From contig NZ_QFQZ01000014.1 in assembly GCF_003243465.1 (NCBI RefSeq), forward strand, positions 8,074 through 72,073: a stretch of 64,000 bases of DNA, given 5' to 3'. Positions 35,999-43,920 of this stretch are shown one piece after another. This DNA is from Caulobacter segnis (GTDB lineage Bacteria > Pseudomonadota > Alphaproteobacteria > Caulobacterales > Caulobacteraceae). The translations under genes and the position numbers were made by a program. The first letter of the stretch is position 1. Each line of letters opens with the position of its first letter. The notes below the pieces were generated by a model that was given only the letters and a program-made list of their open reading frames with translations, had not been told where the DNA came from and made no database searches.

Positions 35999-36544
35999 AT
36001 GACCGGCGCTCCTGACCTTCCGCCTCTGAAGGCTGTCTTCCTTGATCGGGACGGCGTGCTGAACATCGATCATGGCTATGTCCATGATCCGGCGAAGCTC
36101 GACTGGATCGACGGCGCGCGCGAGGCGGTGGCGGCGATGACGGCGGCGGGCCTGAAGATCCTGGTCGTCACCAACCAGTCGGGTATCGGCCGCGGTTATT
36201 TCGACGAGCTGGCGCTGGACCGCTTTCACGCCGCCATGCAGGCCCAGCTGGCCGAGCTGGGCGGCCGGATCGACAGCTTTTACCATTGCCCGTTTCACGA
36301 GCTGGCGGTGATCGACGCGTTCCGCGTGCCGGATCATCCCGATCGCAAGCCCAATCCGGGTATGGTCTTGCGAGGCCTCGCCGACTGGGATCTTAGGCCC
36401 GAAGAGGCGGTGATCATTGGCGATCGGCACATCGACGTTGAGGCCGGGGCGCGGGCGGGAATGGCCGGCCACCTGTTCAAGGGCGGAAACCTGCGCGCCT
36501 TTGTCGGACAGGCCCTGGGCGAACGCGTTCCGGCGCTGAAATGA
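35999..36544 (+). CDS. gmhB: D-glycero-D-manno-heptose-1,7-bisphosphate 7-phosphatase
   Basis: The 181-residue HAD phosphatase has VFLDRDGVLN (Asp16, Asp18), VTNQSGIGRGYF near 59, and KPNPGM...VIIGDRHIDVEAG. It removes the 7-phosphate in ADP-heptose synthesis, between the two HldE steps. The zinc loop is altered: CPFH is kept, but the CxC just before RKP of E. coli GmhB is HPD here, so metal binding in the loop may be lost, as in other GmhB relatives. The stop overlaps the next gene (ATGA). Confidence 0.87.
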   Translation: MTGAPDLPPLKAVFLDRDGVLNIDHGYVHDPAKLDWIDGAREAVAAMTAAGLKILVVTNQSGIGRGYFDELALDRFHAAMQAQLAELGGRIDSFYHCPFHELAVIDAFRVPDHPDRKPNPGMVLRGLADWDLRPEEAVIIGDRHIDVEAGARAGMAGHLFKGGNLRAFVGQALGERVPALK

Positions 36545-37422
36545 GGGTCCTGCAGTTTGGCCGGACCGGCCAGGTCGCCACCGCGGTTCAGGTTGCGGCC
36601 CAGGAACGGGTCACGCTGACGGCGTTGTCGCGCTCCGACTGCGATCTGGAAGACGCCAGCGCCATCCGAAGAGCGATTCTGGACGCGAACTGCGATCTGG
36701 TGCTGAACACCGCCGCGTTTACCCAGGTGGACGCCGCAGAGAGCGCCGCCGACCAGGCTTTCGCCGTCAACGCCGTCGCGCCTGGGGTGATGGCCGAGAC
36801 CTGCGCCGCGCGCGGCTTGCCCTTCGTCCATCTTTCGACCGATGCGGTGTTCGACGGCCTGACGGATCGCGCCTATGTCGAGACGGACGACGCGCGGCCG
36901 ATCAACGTCTACGGCCGCTCCAAGCTGGCGGGCGAGCGGGCGGTGCTGGACCATCCCCGTACGGTGGTCCTTCGGGTCTCGTGGGTGTTCTCGCGCTATG
37001 GCCGCAATTATGTGAGCTTCATGCTGCGCCTGGCCCGGGAGCGGGAAGCGCTGAAGATCGTCGCCGACCAGTTTGGCACGCCGACGGACGGCGAGGCTCT
37101 GGCTGACTTCCTGATCGAAACGGCGTCCCACTGGCGAGCCGCTCCGGCGGACGACGCGGCGTTCGGCCTGTTCCATTTCGCCAATGCGGGCGAGACCAGC
37201 CGCTACGAATTCGCCTGGGCTGCGATCAGCCGCGATCCGCACGCCCGCGCCCGGATCGAGCCGACGACCCAGGCGGCGTTCGCCGAGCCGGCGCCGAGGC
37301 CGCCACGATCGCCTCTCGACACCACGAAGCTGCGAGCGGTGTTCGGCTTTCATCCAGAGCCCTGGCGGGACGCCGTCGAGCGGACCGCCGACCGGCTTGT
37401 CGCTTCTGGACCGCTCCCCTAG
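36541..37422 (+). CDS. sugar nucleotide reductase, second RmlD-like protein
   Basis: The 293-residue protein belongs to the RmlD family: QFGRTGQVATAV at the N-terminus in place of the usual GxxGQLG, LNTAAFTQVDAAES near 57, HLSTDAVFDG near 97, and YGRSKLAGERAV near 121 with the Tyr-x3-Lys. The dTDP-4-dehydrorhamnose reductase reaction is the default assignment, but rfbD at 19101 already fills that role, and the cofactor loop differs, so another 4-keto-6-deoxy sugar is possible. It overlaps gmhB by 4 bp and is probably translated with it. Confidence 0.83.
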   Translation: MRVLQFGRTGQVATAVQVAAQERVTLTALSRSDCDLEDASAIRRAILDANCDLVLNTAAFTQVDAAESAADQAFAVNAVAPGVMAETCAARGLPFVHLSTDAVFDGLTDRAYVETDDARPINVYGRSKLAGERAVLDHPRTVVLRVSWVFSRYGRNYVSFMLRLAREREALKIVADQFGTPTDGEALADFLIETASHWRAAPADDAAFGLFHFANAGETSRYEFAWAAISRDPHARARIEPTTQAAFAEPAPRPPRSPLDTTKLRAVFGFHPEPWRDAVERTADRLVASGPLP

Positions 37423-37590
37423 CGCCCGCGTCTCACCCTGATCGTTTCGGGCGCGTCGTCCGACCCGCTTGAGCGAAGCAGCAGGCGATCTGGACGCATG
37501 CGCGCCCGGCCGGCTCTAGCGGCTGGCGTGTCGCGCGCGCCCGCGATAAACCCGAGGCCGCTTCTTCCCAGAAAATCAGCGCGAGCGACC

Positions 37591-38244
37591 ATGCAGATCT
37601 TCCTCGACAGCACCGACACCAAGGTCATCGCCGACCTGGCCTCCACCGGCCTGATCGACGGCGTGACCACCAATCCGACCCTGATCGCCAAGTCGGGCCG
37701 GCCCATGCTCGAGGTGATCGCTGAGATCTGCGACATCGTTCCGGGCCCGATCAGCGCGGAGGTGGCCGCCACCACCGCGGACGCCATGATCGCCGAAGGC
37801 AAGAAGCTGGCGGCGATCGCGCCCAACGTCGTGGTGAAGATCCCGCTCACCCGCGACGGCCTGATCGCCTGCGCGGCCTTCGCCGACGAAGAGATCAAGA
37901 CTAACGTCACCCTGTGCTTCTCGCCGACCCAGGCTCTGCTGGCCGCCAAGGCCGGGGCAACCTTCGTTTCGCCGTTCATCGGCCGCCTGGATGACTATGG
38001 CTTCGACGGTATGGACCTGATCCGCGACATCCGCACGATCTACGACAACTACGGCTACGAGACCGAAATCCTCGCCGCTTCGGTGCGCAACGCCGCGCAC
38101 GTCAAGGAAGCGGCTATCGTCGGCGCCGACGTGGTGACGATTCCGCCGGCGGTGTTCACCGATCTCTACAAACATCCCCTGACCGACAAGGGATTGGAGC
38201 AGTTCCTGAAGGACTGGGCCTCCACGGGCCAATCGATCCTGTAA
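37591..38244 (+). CDS. tal: transaldolase (small, TalC-type)
   Basis: The 217-residue protein is a TIM-barrel class I aldolase: [30 protein letters not shown], and the Schiff-base lysine in [11 protein letters not shown] (Lys83). Two positions that separate transaldolases from fructose-6-phosphate aldolase point to transaldolase: Glu57 in SAEVAATT (Gln in FSA) and Phe129 in [11 protein letters not shown] (Tyr in FSA). It would work with the transketolase of this window in the pentose phosphate pathway. The ATG at 37591 follows GCGAGCGACC, a weak ribosome site. Confidence 0.92.
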   Translation: MQIFLDSTDTKVIADLASTGLIDGVTTNPTLIAKSGRPMLEVIAEICDIVPGPISAEVAATTADAMIAEGKKLAAIAPNVVVKIPLTRDGLIACAAFADEEIKTNVTLCFSPTQALLAAKAGATFVSPFIGRLDDYGFDGMDLIRDIRTIYDNYGYETEILAASVRNAAHVKEAAIVGADVVTIPPAVFTDLYKHPLTDKGLEQFLKDWASTGQSIL

Positions 38245-38252
38245 CCGCGCGG

Positions 38253-38287
38253 CGCCTCGCGAACGGGCGTTGCGCGCTCGCGAGGCG
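38253..38287 (+). terminator. hairpin downstream of tal
   Basis: CGCCTCGCGA (38253-38262) and TCGCGAGGCG (38278-38287) form a perfect 10-bp stem with a 15-nt loop, 8 bp after the tal stop. A T-rich stretch (TTTATTTTG) follows about 17 nt later, too far for a classic intrinsic terminator. Confidence 0.5.
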
Positions 38288-38383
38288 GTCGTCTGGGATC
38301 AAAGTTTATTTTGCAATAGCGAAGCTGCTTCGCAGGCGCGAACTCATGCGTTAAGGGTGATCCGCTTACGAAGGGCCACGCTC

Positions 38384-38608
38384 ATGGTTCCCCAGATCGC
38401 TGAGACCGAAGTCCGCCTGACCGGTCCCGAAGAAGCCGACCGGTTCTCGCGCTTCCTGCACGACTTCCTGTCCGACAATGGCTTCCCGTTCGTGATCATC
38501 CACGATGCGCCCGAACGCCTTGGCCAGCTTCGCCGCGTAGTGTTCGAAGAGGTGGGCCTCAGCCTCAAGTTCGCGCGCGAATGGGCCCACGGCCAAGGAA
38601 CGGCCTGA
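38384..38608 (+). CDS. hypothetical protein, 74 aa
   Basis: The ATG at 38384, with AAGGG 10 nt upstream, opens a 75-codon frame to TGA at 38608. The product (MVPQIAETEVRLTGPEEADR, then FSRFLHDFLSDNGFPFVIIHD) is soluble, mixed alpha/beta, with a hydrophobic VIIH strand and a basic RLGQLRRVVFEEVG helix. I do not recognise a family. The frame is open further upstream, but no better start is seen. It is convergent with the mscS-like gene, 2 bp away. Codon use resembles the neighbours. Confidence 0.65.
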   Translation: MVPQIAETEVRLTGPEEADRFSRFLHDFLSDNGFPFVIIHDAPERLGQLRRVVFEEVGLSLKFAREWAHGQGTA

Positions 38609-38610
38609 CC

Positions 38611-39585
38611 TCAAGCCTCCGGCGGCGTAGAGCGACGCGAGCGACGACGCCCTGGCTTTATAAGGTTCAGAAGATGATGCTCGCCTTCCCCCGGCATCGC
38701 GGGCGAGGGATCGGCGGCCTTGGCGGGGCGTGGCGGCGGAAGGTCTTCGCGCAGCGGGTTCTCGGCCAGCAGGTGCGCCGAGAGCATCAAATCTGTCTTC
38801 ACGGGGCCGAAGTCCGCCGCGGCGGTCCACACGCGGATGGCGGCCTGGGCGAACAGCTCCGACAGGTCGGTCACCTCGATCATCGGCGCGGGGTCCTTGC
38901 GGATGCGCGGATCGTTCTCGGCCCGCTCGCGCAGGCGCTTGAGCACCAGGACAAGGTCGGTCTTCAACGGCACCTTGAACAAAACGTCGGCCCTGCGGTG
39001 GCGGTGGGTCGAATAGTTCAGGATCACGTCCCCGAACACCTTGCTGTTGGGGATCATCACCTTGACGTTGTCAGGGGTGGCGATCTCGGTAAACAGCAGG
39101 TCCAGCGACTTGACCGTGCCCTGGCGGGTCGCGGTCTCGATCACGTCGCCGACGCGGTAGGGGCGGAACAGCAGGATCATCACGCCCGCCGCGACATTCG
39201 ACAGGGCGCCTTGCAGCGCCAGGCCGATGGCCAGCGAGGCCGCGCCAAGGACCGCGAGGATCGACGTGGTCTGGACGCCCAGCTGCTGAAGGACCGCGAC
39301 AAGACCCACCGCGATGATGGCGTAGCGGGCCAATGAGGCGCTGAAGCTTTCCAGCGTCGGGTCGGGCGAGTTGCGGTGAACGCGGCTCAAGGTGCGTCGC
39401 ATGAACCGCGCGGCCCAGCCCGCCGCCCAGAACGTCACCGCCAGAGTCAGGCCCGCGACCACCAGATTGACGGCGAGGCCGCCCAGCCAGTCGAGGAAGT
39501 GGCCGAACATGGTCTCGTCGGCCCTCACGTTCATGAGCGACGGCAACGGCGTATTGGCCGGGATCGGGCTGGGCTTTGTCTGCAT
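38611..39585 (-). CDS. small-conductance mechanosensitive channel, MscS family
   Basis: The 324-residue protein has an N-terminal periplasmic/disordered stretch, about three membrane spans (near 36-56, 88-105 and 108-135), and the MscS pore helix region AVLGAASLAIGLALQGALSN followed by GVMILLFRPYRVGDVIE. The cytoplasmic beta/alpha vestibule domain runs to ~285. The basic proline-rich tail (GRRRSRRSTPPEA) is not part of the core fold. It opens under membrane tension to release osmolytes. Confidence 0.93.
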   Translation of the reverse strand: MQTKPSPIPANTPLPSLMNVRADETMFGHFLDWLGGLAVNLVVAGLTLAVTFWAAGWAARFMRRTLSRVHRNSPDPTLESFSASLARYAIIAVGLVAVLQQLGVQTTSILAVLGAASLAIGLALQGALSNVAAGVMILLFRPYRVGDVIETATRQGTVKSLDLLFTEIATPDNVKVMIPNSKVFGDVILNYSTHRHRRADVLFKVPLKTDLVLVLKRLRERAENDPRIRKDPAPMIEVTDLSELFAQAAIRVWTAAADFGPVKTDLMLSAHLLAENPLREDLPPPRPAKAADPSPAMPGEGEHHLLNLIKPGRRRSRRSTPPEA

Positions 39586-39733
39586 GAAGGTCTCGATAGG
39601 CGCCCCCGCGCCTTCGGGTCAACGACAGGCGCCGTCAATGGTTCCGCTTGCGCGCGTCGGCCAAGCGTGTGGAAACAGTCGGTTACATCAATTGGCTCGA
39701 ATTCGTCATGAACGAAGACTAAGAGCGCCGCCC

Positions 39734-40894
39734 ATGAGCATGCCCTTCATCGACCTCGGCGCGCAGCAGCGCCGGATTCGCGACAAGATCGACGCCGCCA
39801 TCGCTCAGGTGCTGGACAGCGGCGCCTATGTCATGGGCCCGCAGGTGCGGGCGTTCGAGGCCAAGCTCGCCGAATTCGGCCAGGCCAAGCTCGCTCTGTC
39901 CTGCGCCAACGGCACCGACGCCATCGCCCTGCCGCTGATGGCTTGGGACATCGGTCCCGGCGACGCGGTGTTCTGCCCGTCCTTCACCTTCGCCGCGACC
40001 CCGGAAGTCGTGCCGTGGGTGGGCGCGACCCCGGTGTTCGTCGATATCCTGCCTGACACCTACAATCTCGATCCGGCCAGGCTGGACGCGGCCATCGCCG
40101 CCGTGAAGGCCGAGGGCAAGCTGACGCCCAAGGTCGTGATCGCCGTCGACCTGTTCGGCCAGCCCGCCGACTATCCGGCGATCAAGGCCATCTGTGACCG
40201 CGAAGGCCTGAAGCTGATCGCCGACAGCGCCCAGGGCTTTGGTTGCACGCTGGACGGCAAGCACCCGCTGCACTGGGCGGATGTCGCCACCACCAGCTTC
40301 TTCCCGGCCAAGCCGCTGGGCTGTTACGGCGACGGCGGGGCGGTGCTGACCAATGACGCCACGCTCTGGGACCTGATGGACAGCTACCGCGTCCACGGCA
40401 AGGCCGTCGGCCCCGACCTGGCCGGCAAGACCTTCGACCATGACCCCAAGTACCTGAACACCCGCATCGGCATGAACTCGCGCCTCGATACGATCCAGGC
40501 CGCGATCCTGATCGAGAAGCTGGCGATCTTCGCCGAGGAGATCGCGCTGCGGCAGGTCGTCGCCGACCGCTACGCCGAAGGCCTGAAGGGCGCGGTGATC
40601 TCGACGCCGGCGGTGATCGAGGGCGGCGTTTCGGTGTGGGCGCAGTACGTTATCGAGCACCGCGACCGCGACGGGCTGGCCGCGCACCTGAAGGCGCAAG
40701 GCGTTCCGACAGCCGTCTACTACCCCGTCCCCATGCACGTGCAGGCGCCTTACGCGGCCTTCCCGCGCGGCGCCGGCGGCCTGCCCGTGACCGAGGCCAG
40801 GGCCGAGACCGTGCTGGCGTTGCCGATGCACCCCTACCTGGGCGAGGCGGACCAGCAGAAGATCATCGACGCCATCCGGTCGTTCGAGGCCTAA
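39734..40894 (+). CDS. DegT/DnrJ/EryC1/StrS aminotransferase, WbpE-like
   Basis: The 386-residue protein begins [17 protein letters not shown], close to WbpE-type UDP-2-acetamido-3-keto-glucuronate aminotransferases. It has [15 protein letters not shown] near 56, the DSAQGFG metal/PLP region near 164, and [15 protein letters not shown] with the PLP lysine (Lys193). Such enzymes aminate keto-sugar nucleotides for O-antigen or other glycans. No WbpA/B/D partner is in the window, so the substrate sugar is unknown; perosamine synthase-like activity is a less likely alternative. The stop overlaps that of convergent MFS by 4 bp. Confidence 0.88.
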   Translation: MSMPFIDLGAQQRRIRDKIDAAIAQVLDSGAYVMGPQVRAFEAKLAEFGQAKLALSCANGTDAIALPLMAWDIGPGDAVFCPSFTFAATPEVVPWVGATPVFVDILPDTYNLDPARLDAAIAAVKAEGKLTPKVVIAVDLFGQPADYPAIKAICDREGLKLIADSAQGFGCTLDGKHPLHWADVATTSFFPAKPLGCYGDGGAVLTNDATLWDLMDSYRVHGKAVGPDLAGKTFDHDPKYLNTRIGMNSRLDTIQAAILIEKLAIFAEEIALRQVVADRYAEGLKGAVISTPAVIEGGVSVWAQYVIEHRDRDGLAAHLKAQGVPTAVYYPVPMHVQAPYAAFPRGAGGLPVTEARAETVLALPMHPYLGEADQQKIIDAIRSFEA

Positions 40895-42066
40895 GCGACT
40901 TTCAAGCCGCGCCGACGGACGAGGTTGACCAGCTGGAGAACGGTCGCCGCCGCCGTCAGGCCGACGCCGAGGGCGCAGACACCGGTCCAGCCGGCGCTCT
41001 TCCACGCGAAGGCGGCAGCGGCCGAGCCCGCGGCGCCGCCCAGAAACATGCCGCCCATGAAGACGGTGTTGATCCGGGAGCGGGCTTCGGGCCGCAGCGC
41101 GTAGACGACGTGCTGGTTCGAGACGAGGGCGCTCTGCACCGCGAAATCCAGCAGGATGACGCCGGCGACCAGACCCGGGATCGCATTCCACAGGCCGAAC
41201 ACCAGCCACGACACCAGGGCCAGGCCCGCGCCGAAGGCGATGATCGGGCGGGGACCACGCTTGTCCGCGATGCGACCCGCCATCGGCGCGGCCAGAATGC
41301 CGACCGCGCCGATGACGCCGAACAGGCCCGCGACGTCGGCGCCCAGATGGAAGCGCGGCTCCTGCAGGTGCAGGGCCAGGGTCGTCCAGAAGGCCGTGAA
41401 GGTCGCGAACAGCAGCGCTTGGGTGGCGACGGCGAGGCGTAGCGCGCCGAACTCGCCCCACAGGCGACGCAGGGAGCCAATCAGGGCGCCGTAGGACAGG
41501 CCTGCCTGCGGATGGCTGCGCGGCAGCTTCAGCGCCATCCAGCCGCCCGCAGCCAGCGCCATGGGCGCGCCCAGCCAGAACATCGCCCGCCAGCCGGCGT
41601 GCTCGGCGACGAAGCCGGCGAGCGTCCGGCTCAGCAGGATGCCGCACAGGAGGCCAGCCATGACCGTGCCGACGGTCGCGCCGCGTCGCTCCGGCGAAGA
41701 CAGGTGCGCGGCGAAGGGCACGATCTGCTGCGCCACGGTGGAGGCCGCGCCGACCAGCAGCGAGGTCAGGATCATAAGTCCGGCCGTCGGCGCGATCGCC
41801 GCCGCGACGAGGGCGACCGCCAAGGCCAGGAATTGCAGGACGATCAGTCGCCGCCGCTCGACCAGGTCGCCCAGCGGCACCAGCAGAAACAGACCTGCCG
41901 CGTAGCCCAGTTGCGTTGCGGTCGGGACCATCGCCGTCAGACCGCTGGGCACGTCGCGCAGCATCAAGCCGAGCATCGGCTGGTTGTAGTAGATGTTGGC
42001 GACGCCAATCCCCGTGGCCGCGGCCATGGCGAGGGTCAGTCCGACGGTTTCCGAGGCTTGGGTCAT
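40891..42066 (-). CDS. MFS transporter (drug/metabolite exporter type)
   Basis: The 391-residue protein has about 12 membrane spans. The N-terminal [13 protein letters not shown] and the MFS loop 2-3 motif ([14 protein letters not shown] near 65) are typical of the YnfM/AraJ-like inner-membrane exporter group, with a second half-repeat [13 protein letters not shown] near 265. The substrate is unknown. Direct repeats and a perfect 12-bp palindrome lie 18-65 bp upstream of its start, suggesting local repressor control. It is a single-gene unit. Confidence 0.88.
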   Translation of the reverse strand: MTQASETVGLTLAMAAATGIGVANIYYNQPMLGLMLRDVPSGLTAMVPTATQLGYAAGLFLLVPLGDLVERRRLIVLQFLALAVALVAAAIAPTAGLMILTSLLVGAASTVAQQIVPFAAHLSSPERRGATVGTVMAGLLCGILLSRTLAGFVAEHAGWRAMFWLGAPMALAAGGWMALKLPRSHPQAGLSYGALIGSLRRLWGEFGALRLAVATQALLFATFTAFWTTLALHLQEPRFHLGADVAGLFGVIGAVGILAAPMAGRIADKRGPRPIIAFGAGLALVSWLVFGLWNAIPGLVAGVILLDFAVQSALVSNQHVVYALRPEARSRINTVFMGGMFLGGAAGSAAAAFAWKSAGWTGVCALGVGLTAAATVLQLVNLVRRRGLKVA

Positions 42067-42083
42067 GCGAGACTCCGGGCGAG

Positions 42084-42139
42084 CGCCTGGCGGCCGATCC
42101 AGCCGCGACGCGAGGCGACGCCTGGCGGCCTATATAGGC
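42084..42139 (-). promoter_or_regulatory. direct repeat and palindrome upstream of the MFS gene
   Basis: CGCCTGGCGGCC occurs twice (42084-42095 and 42119-42130), with starts 35 bp apart. The second copy abuts the perfect palindrome GCCTATATAGGC (42128-42139). All lie within 75 bp upstream of the MFS start on the minus strand. The TATATA core may also overlap a -10 region. No regulator gene is adjacent. Confidence 0.4.
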
Positions 42140-42155
42140 GCCCGCGCCCTGTCGC

Positions 42156-43766
42156 CTAGTCGAGCATCGCCTCCAGGGTGGCGAGTTCATCGGCTTCGCG
42201 GGCGGGTTTGTCCCAGCGAATGCGATTGATGCGTGGAAAGCGCATGGCGACACCAGACTTGTGGCGGGTCGAGCGCTGCAGGCCTTCAAAGGCGACTTCG
42301 AAAACCAGTCCGAAGTCGAGGTCGGCGCGCACCGAGCGCACGGGGCCGAAGCGCTCGATCGTGTGGTCGCGGACGAACTTGTCGATCTGCTTCAGCTCCT
42401 CGTCGGTGAAGCCGAAATAGGCCTTGCCGACCGGGGTCAGGCTGCGCCGGCCCTCCTCGTCCTCGCGCCAGACGCCGAAGGTGTAGTCGGAATAAAAGCT
42501 CGAGCGTTTGCCGTGGCCGCGCTGGGCGTACATCAGCACCGCGTCGATCAGATGGGGATCGCGCTTCCATTTGAACCAGGGACCTTTAGGGCGTCCCGGC
42601 TCGTAGACGCTGTCTCGCCGCTTGAGCATCAGGCCCTCGGAGAGGCGGGCGTCGCCTTCCGGCGGCTTGAGGCGCAGGGCGGCGAGTTCCTCCCAGGTCG
42701 CGAACGGCTGGAGGGGCGACAGGTCGATCCGCCGGGTCTTCAGGCCGCCGACGAAGGCCTCCAGCCGCGCGCGACGCTCGACGAAGGGCAGGCCGCGTAG
42801 GTCTTCCTCGCCGTCGAGCAGCAGGTCGTAGGCGCGGATGCCCGCCGGGAAGTTCGCCAGCTGCTTGCCGTCCACGGTCTTGCGGTTCAGGCGCTGCTGC
42901 AGGTCGCCGAACGGGGCCAGGGCGCCGTCGCGCAGGACCAGCAGCTCCCCGTCGATCGCGCCTTCGAAGTCCAGGGCGTCGATCACGTCGGGAAAGCTGG
43001 CCGAGATGTCGTCGCCGGTGCGGGTATAGAGCTTGCGCTGGCCGCGCTCGCTGACCGCCTGGACGCGGATGCCGTCCCACTTCCACTCGGCGATGTAGTC
43101 GGCCGGGGCGAGCTTGGCGAAGTCGACGGCCTCGTCGATCGGCTGAGCCAGCATCACCGGCCGGAAGCGGCCCGGCGCGTCGGGCGAGGGGCGCTCGGAG
43201 CGGCCTTCCAGCCAGGCGAACAGGTCGCCATACGGCGGACTCATCGCATGCCAGACCTCCTCGATCTCGCCGATCTCGACGCCGCCGAAGTTAGCGCAGG
43301 CCTGTTTGGCCAGGCGCGAGGACACCCCAACCCGCAAGCCGCCGGTCATCAGTTTCAACAGCGCCCAGCGCCCGTCGGGATCCAGGGCGTCGAGCCACCC
43401 TTCGATCAGCCGCTGAACCTCGGCGCGGGAGGCCGAGTGCAGGGCGTCGATCACCTCGGAGAGCTCGGGTGGTCGGTTCGCCCCGGGCTTGGCGGGCCAG
43501 ACCAGGGCGACGGTCTCGGCGAGGTCCCCGACGTAGTCGTAGGACCAGCCGAACAGCTGGGCGTCCATCCTCGCCTCGACCGCCTTGCGGATGAAGGCGG
43601 GCTTGGCGGCGTTGAACGACAAGGCGCCCGTGAGCGCCGCCAGGGCGTAGCCGCGATCGGGATCCGGCGTCTGGCGCAGGTGGTCCTCGATCAGGGTCAG
43701 CTTGGCGTTGCGCGAGCTGGTCAGGGACAGCCGGTCGAGCAGGTGGGCGAAGGCGCGCATGGACAT
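42156..43766 (-). CDS. ATP-dependent DNA ligase (LigB-type, repair)
   Basis: The 536-residue protein has an N-terminal helical DNA-binding domain (1-~200), the adenylation motif AEWKWDGIRVQ (Lys229), DGELLVLRDG near 285, SEGLMLKRRDSVYEPGR near 393, GPWFKWKRD near 412 and a C-terminal OB domain. This is the long bacterial ATP ligase that normally sits with an exonuclease, the Lhr-like helicase and PdeM. Here its exonuclease partner is at 2703; the helicase and PdeM are not in the window. ATG at 43760 is an alternative start. Confidence 0.93.
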   Translation of the reverse strand: MSMRAFAHLLDRLSLTSSRNAKLTLIEDHLRQTPDPDRGYALAALTGALSFNAAKPAFIRKAVEARMDAQLFGWSYDYVGDLAETVALVWPAKPGANRPPELSEVIDALHSASRAEVQRLIEGWLDALDPDGRWALLKLMTGGLRVGVSSRLAKQACANFGGVEIGEIEEVWHAMSPPYGDLFAWLEGRSERPSPDAPGRFRPVMLAQPIDEAVDFAKLAPADYIAEWKWDGIRVQAVSERGQRKLYTRTGDDISASFPDVIDALDFEGAIDGELLVLRDGALAPFGDLQQRLNRKTVDGKQLANFPAGIRAYDLLLDGEEDLRGLPFVERRARLEAFVGGLKTRRIDLSPLQPFATWEELAALRLKPPEGDARLSEGLMLKRRDSVYEPGRPKGPWFKWKRDPHLIDAVLMYAQRGHGKRSSFYSDYTFGVWREDEEGRRSLTPVGKAYFGFTDEELKQIDKFVRDHTIERFGPVRSVRADLDFGLVFEVAFEGLQRSTRHKSGVAMRFPRINRIRWDKPAREADELATLEAMLD

Positions 43767-43839
43767 GGAATGTCGGACGGCTCCGTTCGTTCAGCCAGAG
43801 CCAGTACGCACAGTTCCTTCGCGCGCGGGCAAGGGTCAG

Positions 43840-43850
43840 CCCCCCCCCCC
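43840..43850. repeat. 11-base poly-C tract upstream of the DNA ligase gene
   Basis: Eleven consecutive C residues on the plus strand lie 74-84 bp upstream of the ligase ATG (minus strand) and just past the gltB terminator. Such a tract is prone to slipped-strand change and is the longest homopolymer I see in the window. Confidence 0.8.
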
Positions 43851-43860
43851 GCGCTGAAAC

Positions 43861-43898
43861 GAAAACCGCCGCGAAAGCGGTGAGGCTCTCGCGGCGGC
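43861..43898 (-). terminator. intrinsic terminator of gltB
   Basis: On the minus strand a perfect 9-bp stem (arms at 43889-43897 and 43866-43874, CCGCCGCGA/TCGCGGCGG, 14-nt loop) is followed directly by GGTTTTC. It begins 24 bp after the gltB stop. Confidence 0.7.
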
Positions 43899-43920
43899 TT
43901 CGGTCTCCAAGTCTTACGGA

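Noticed and set aside
39719..42289. Long minus-strand open frame (856 codons) across the aminotransferase and MFS genes
   Set aside because: Its sequence is low-complexity Arg/Gly/Ala and antisense to the WbpE-like gene and out of frame with the MFS gene, both of which have clear motifs.
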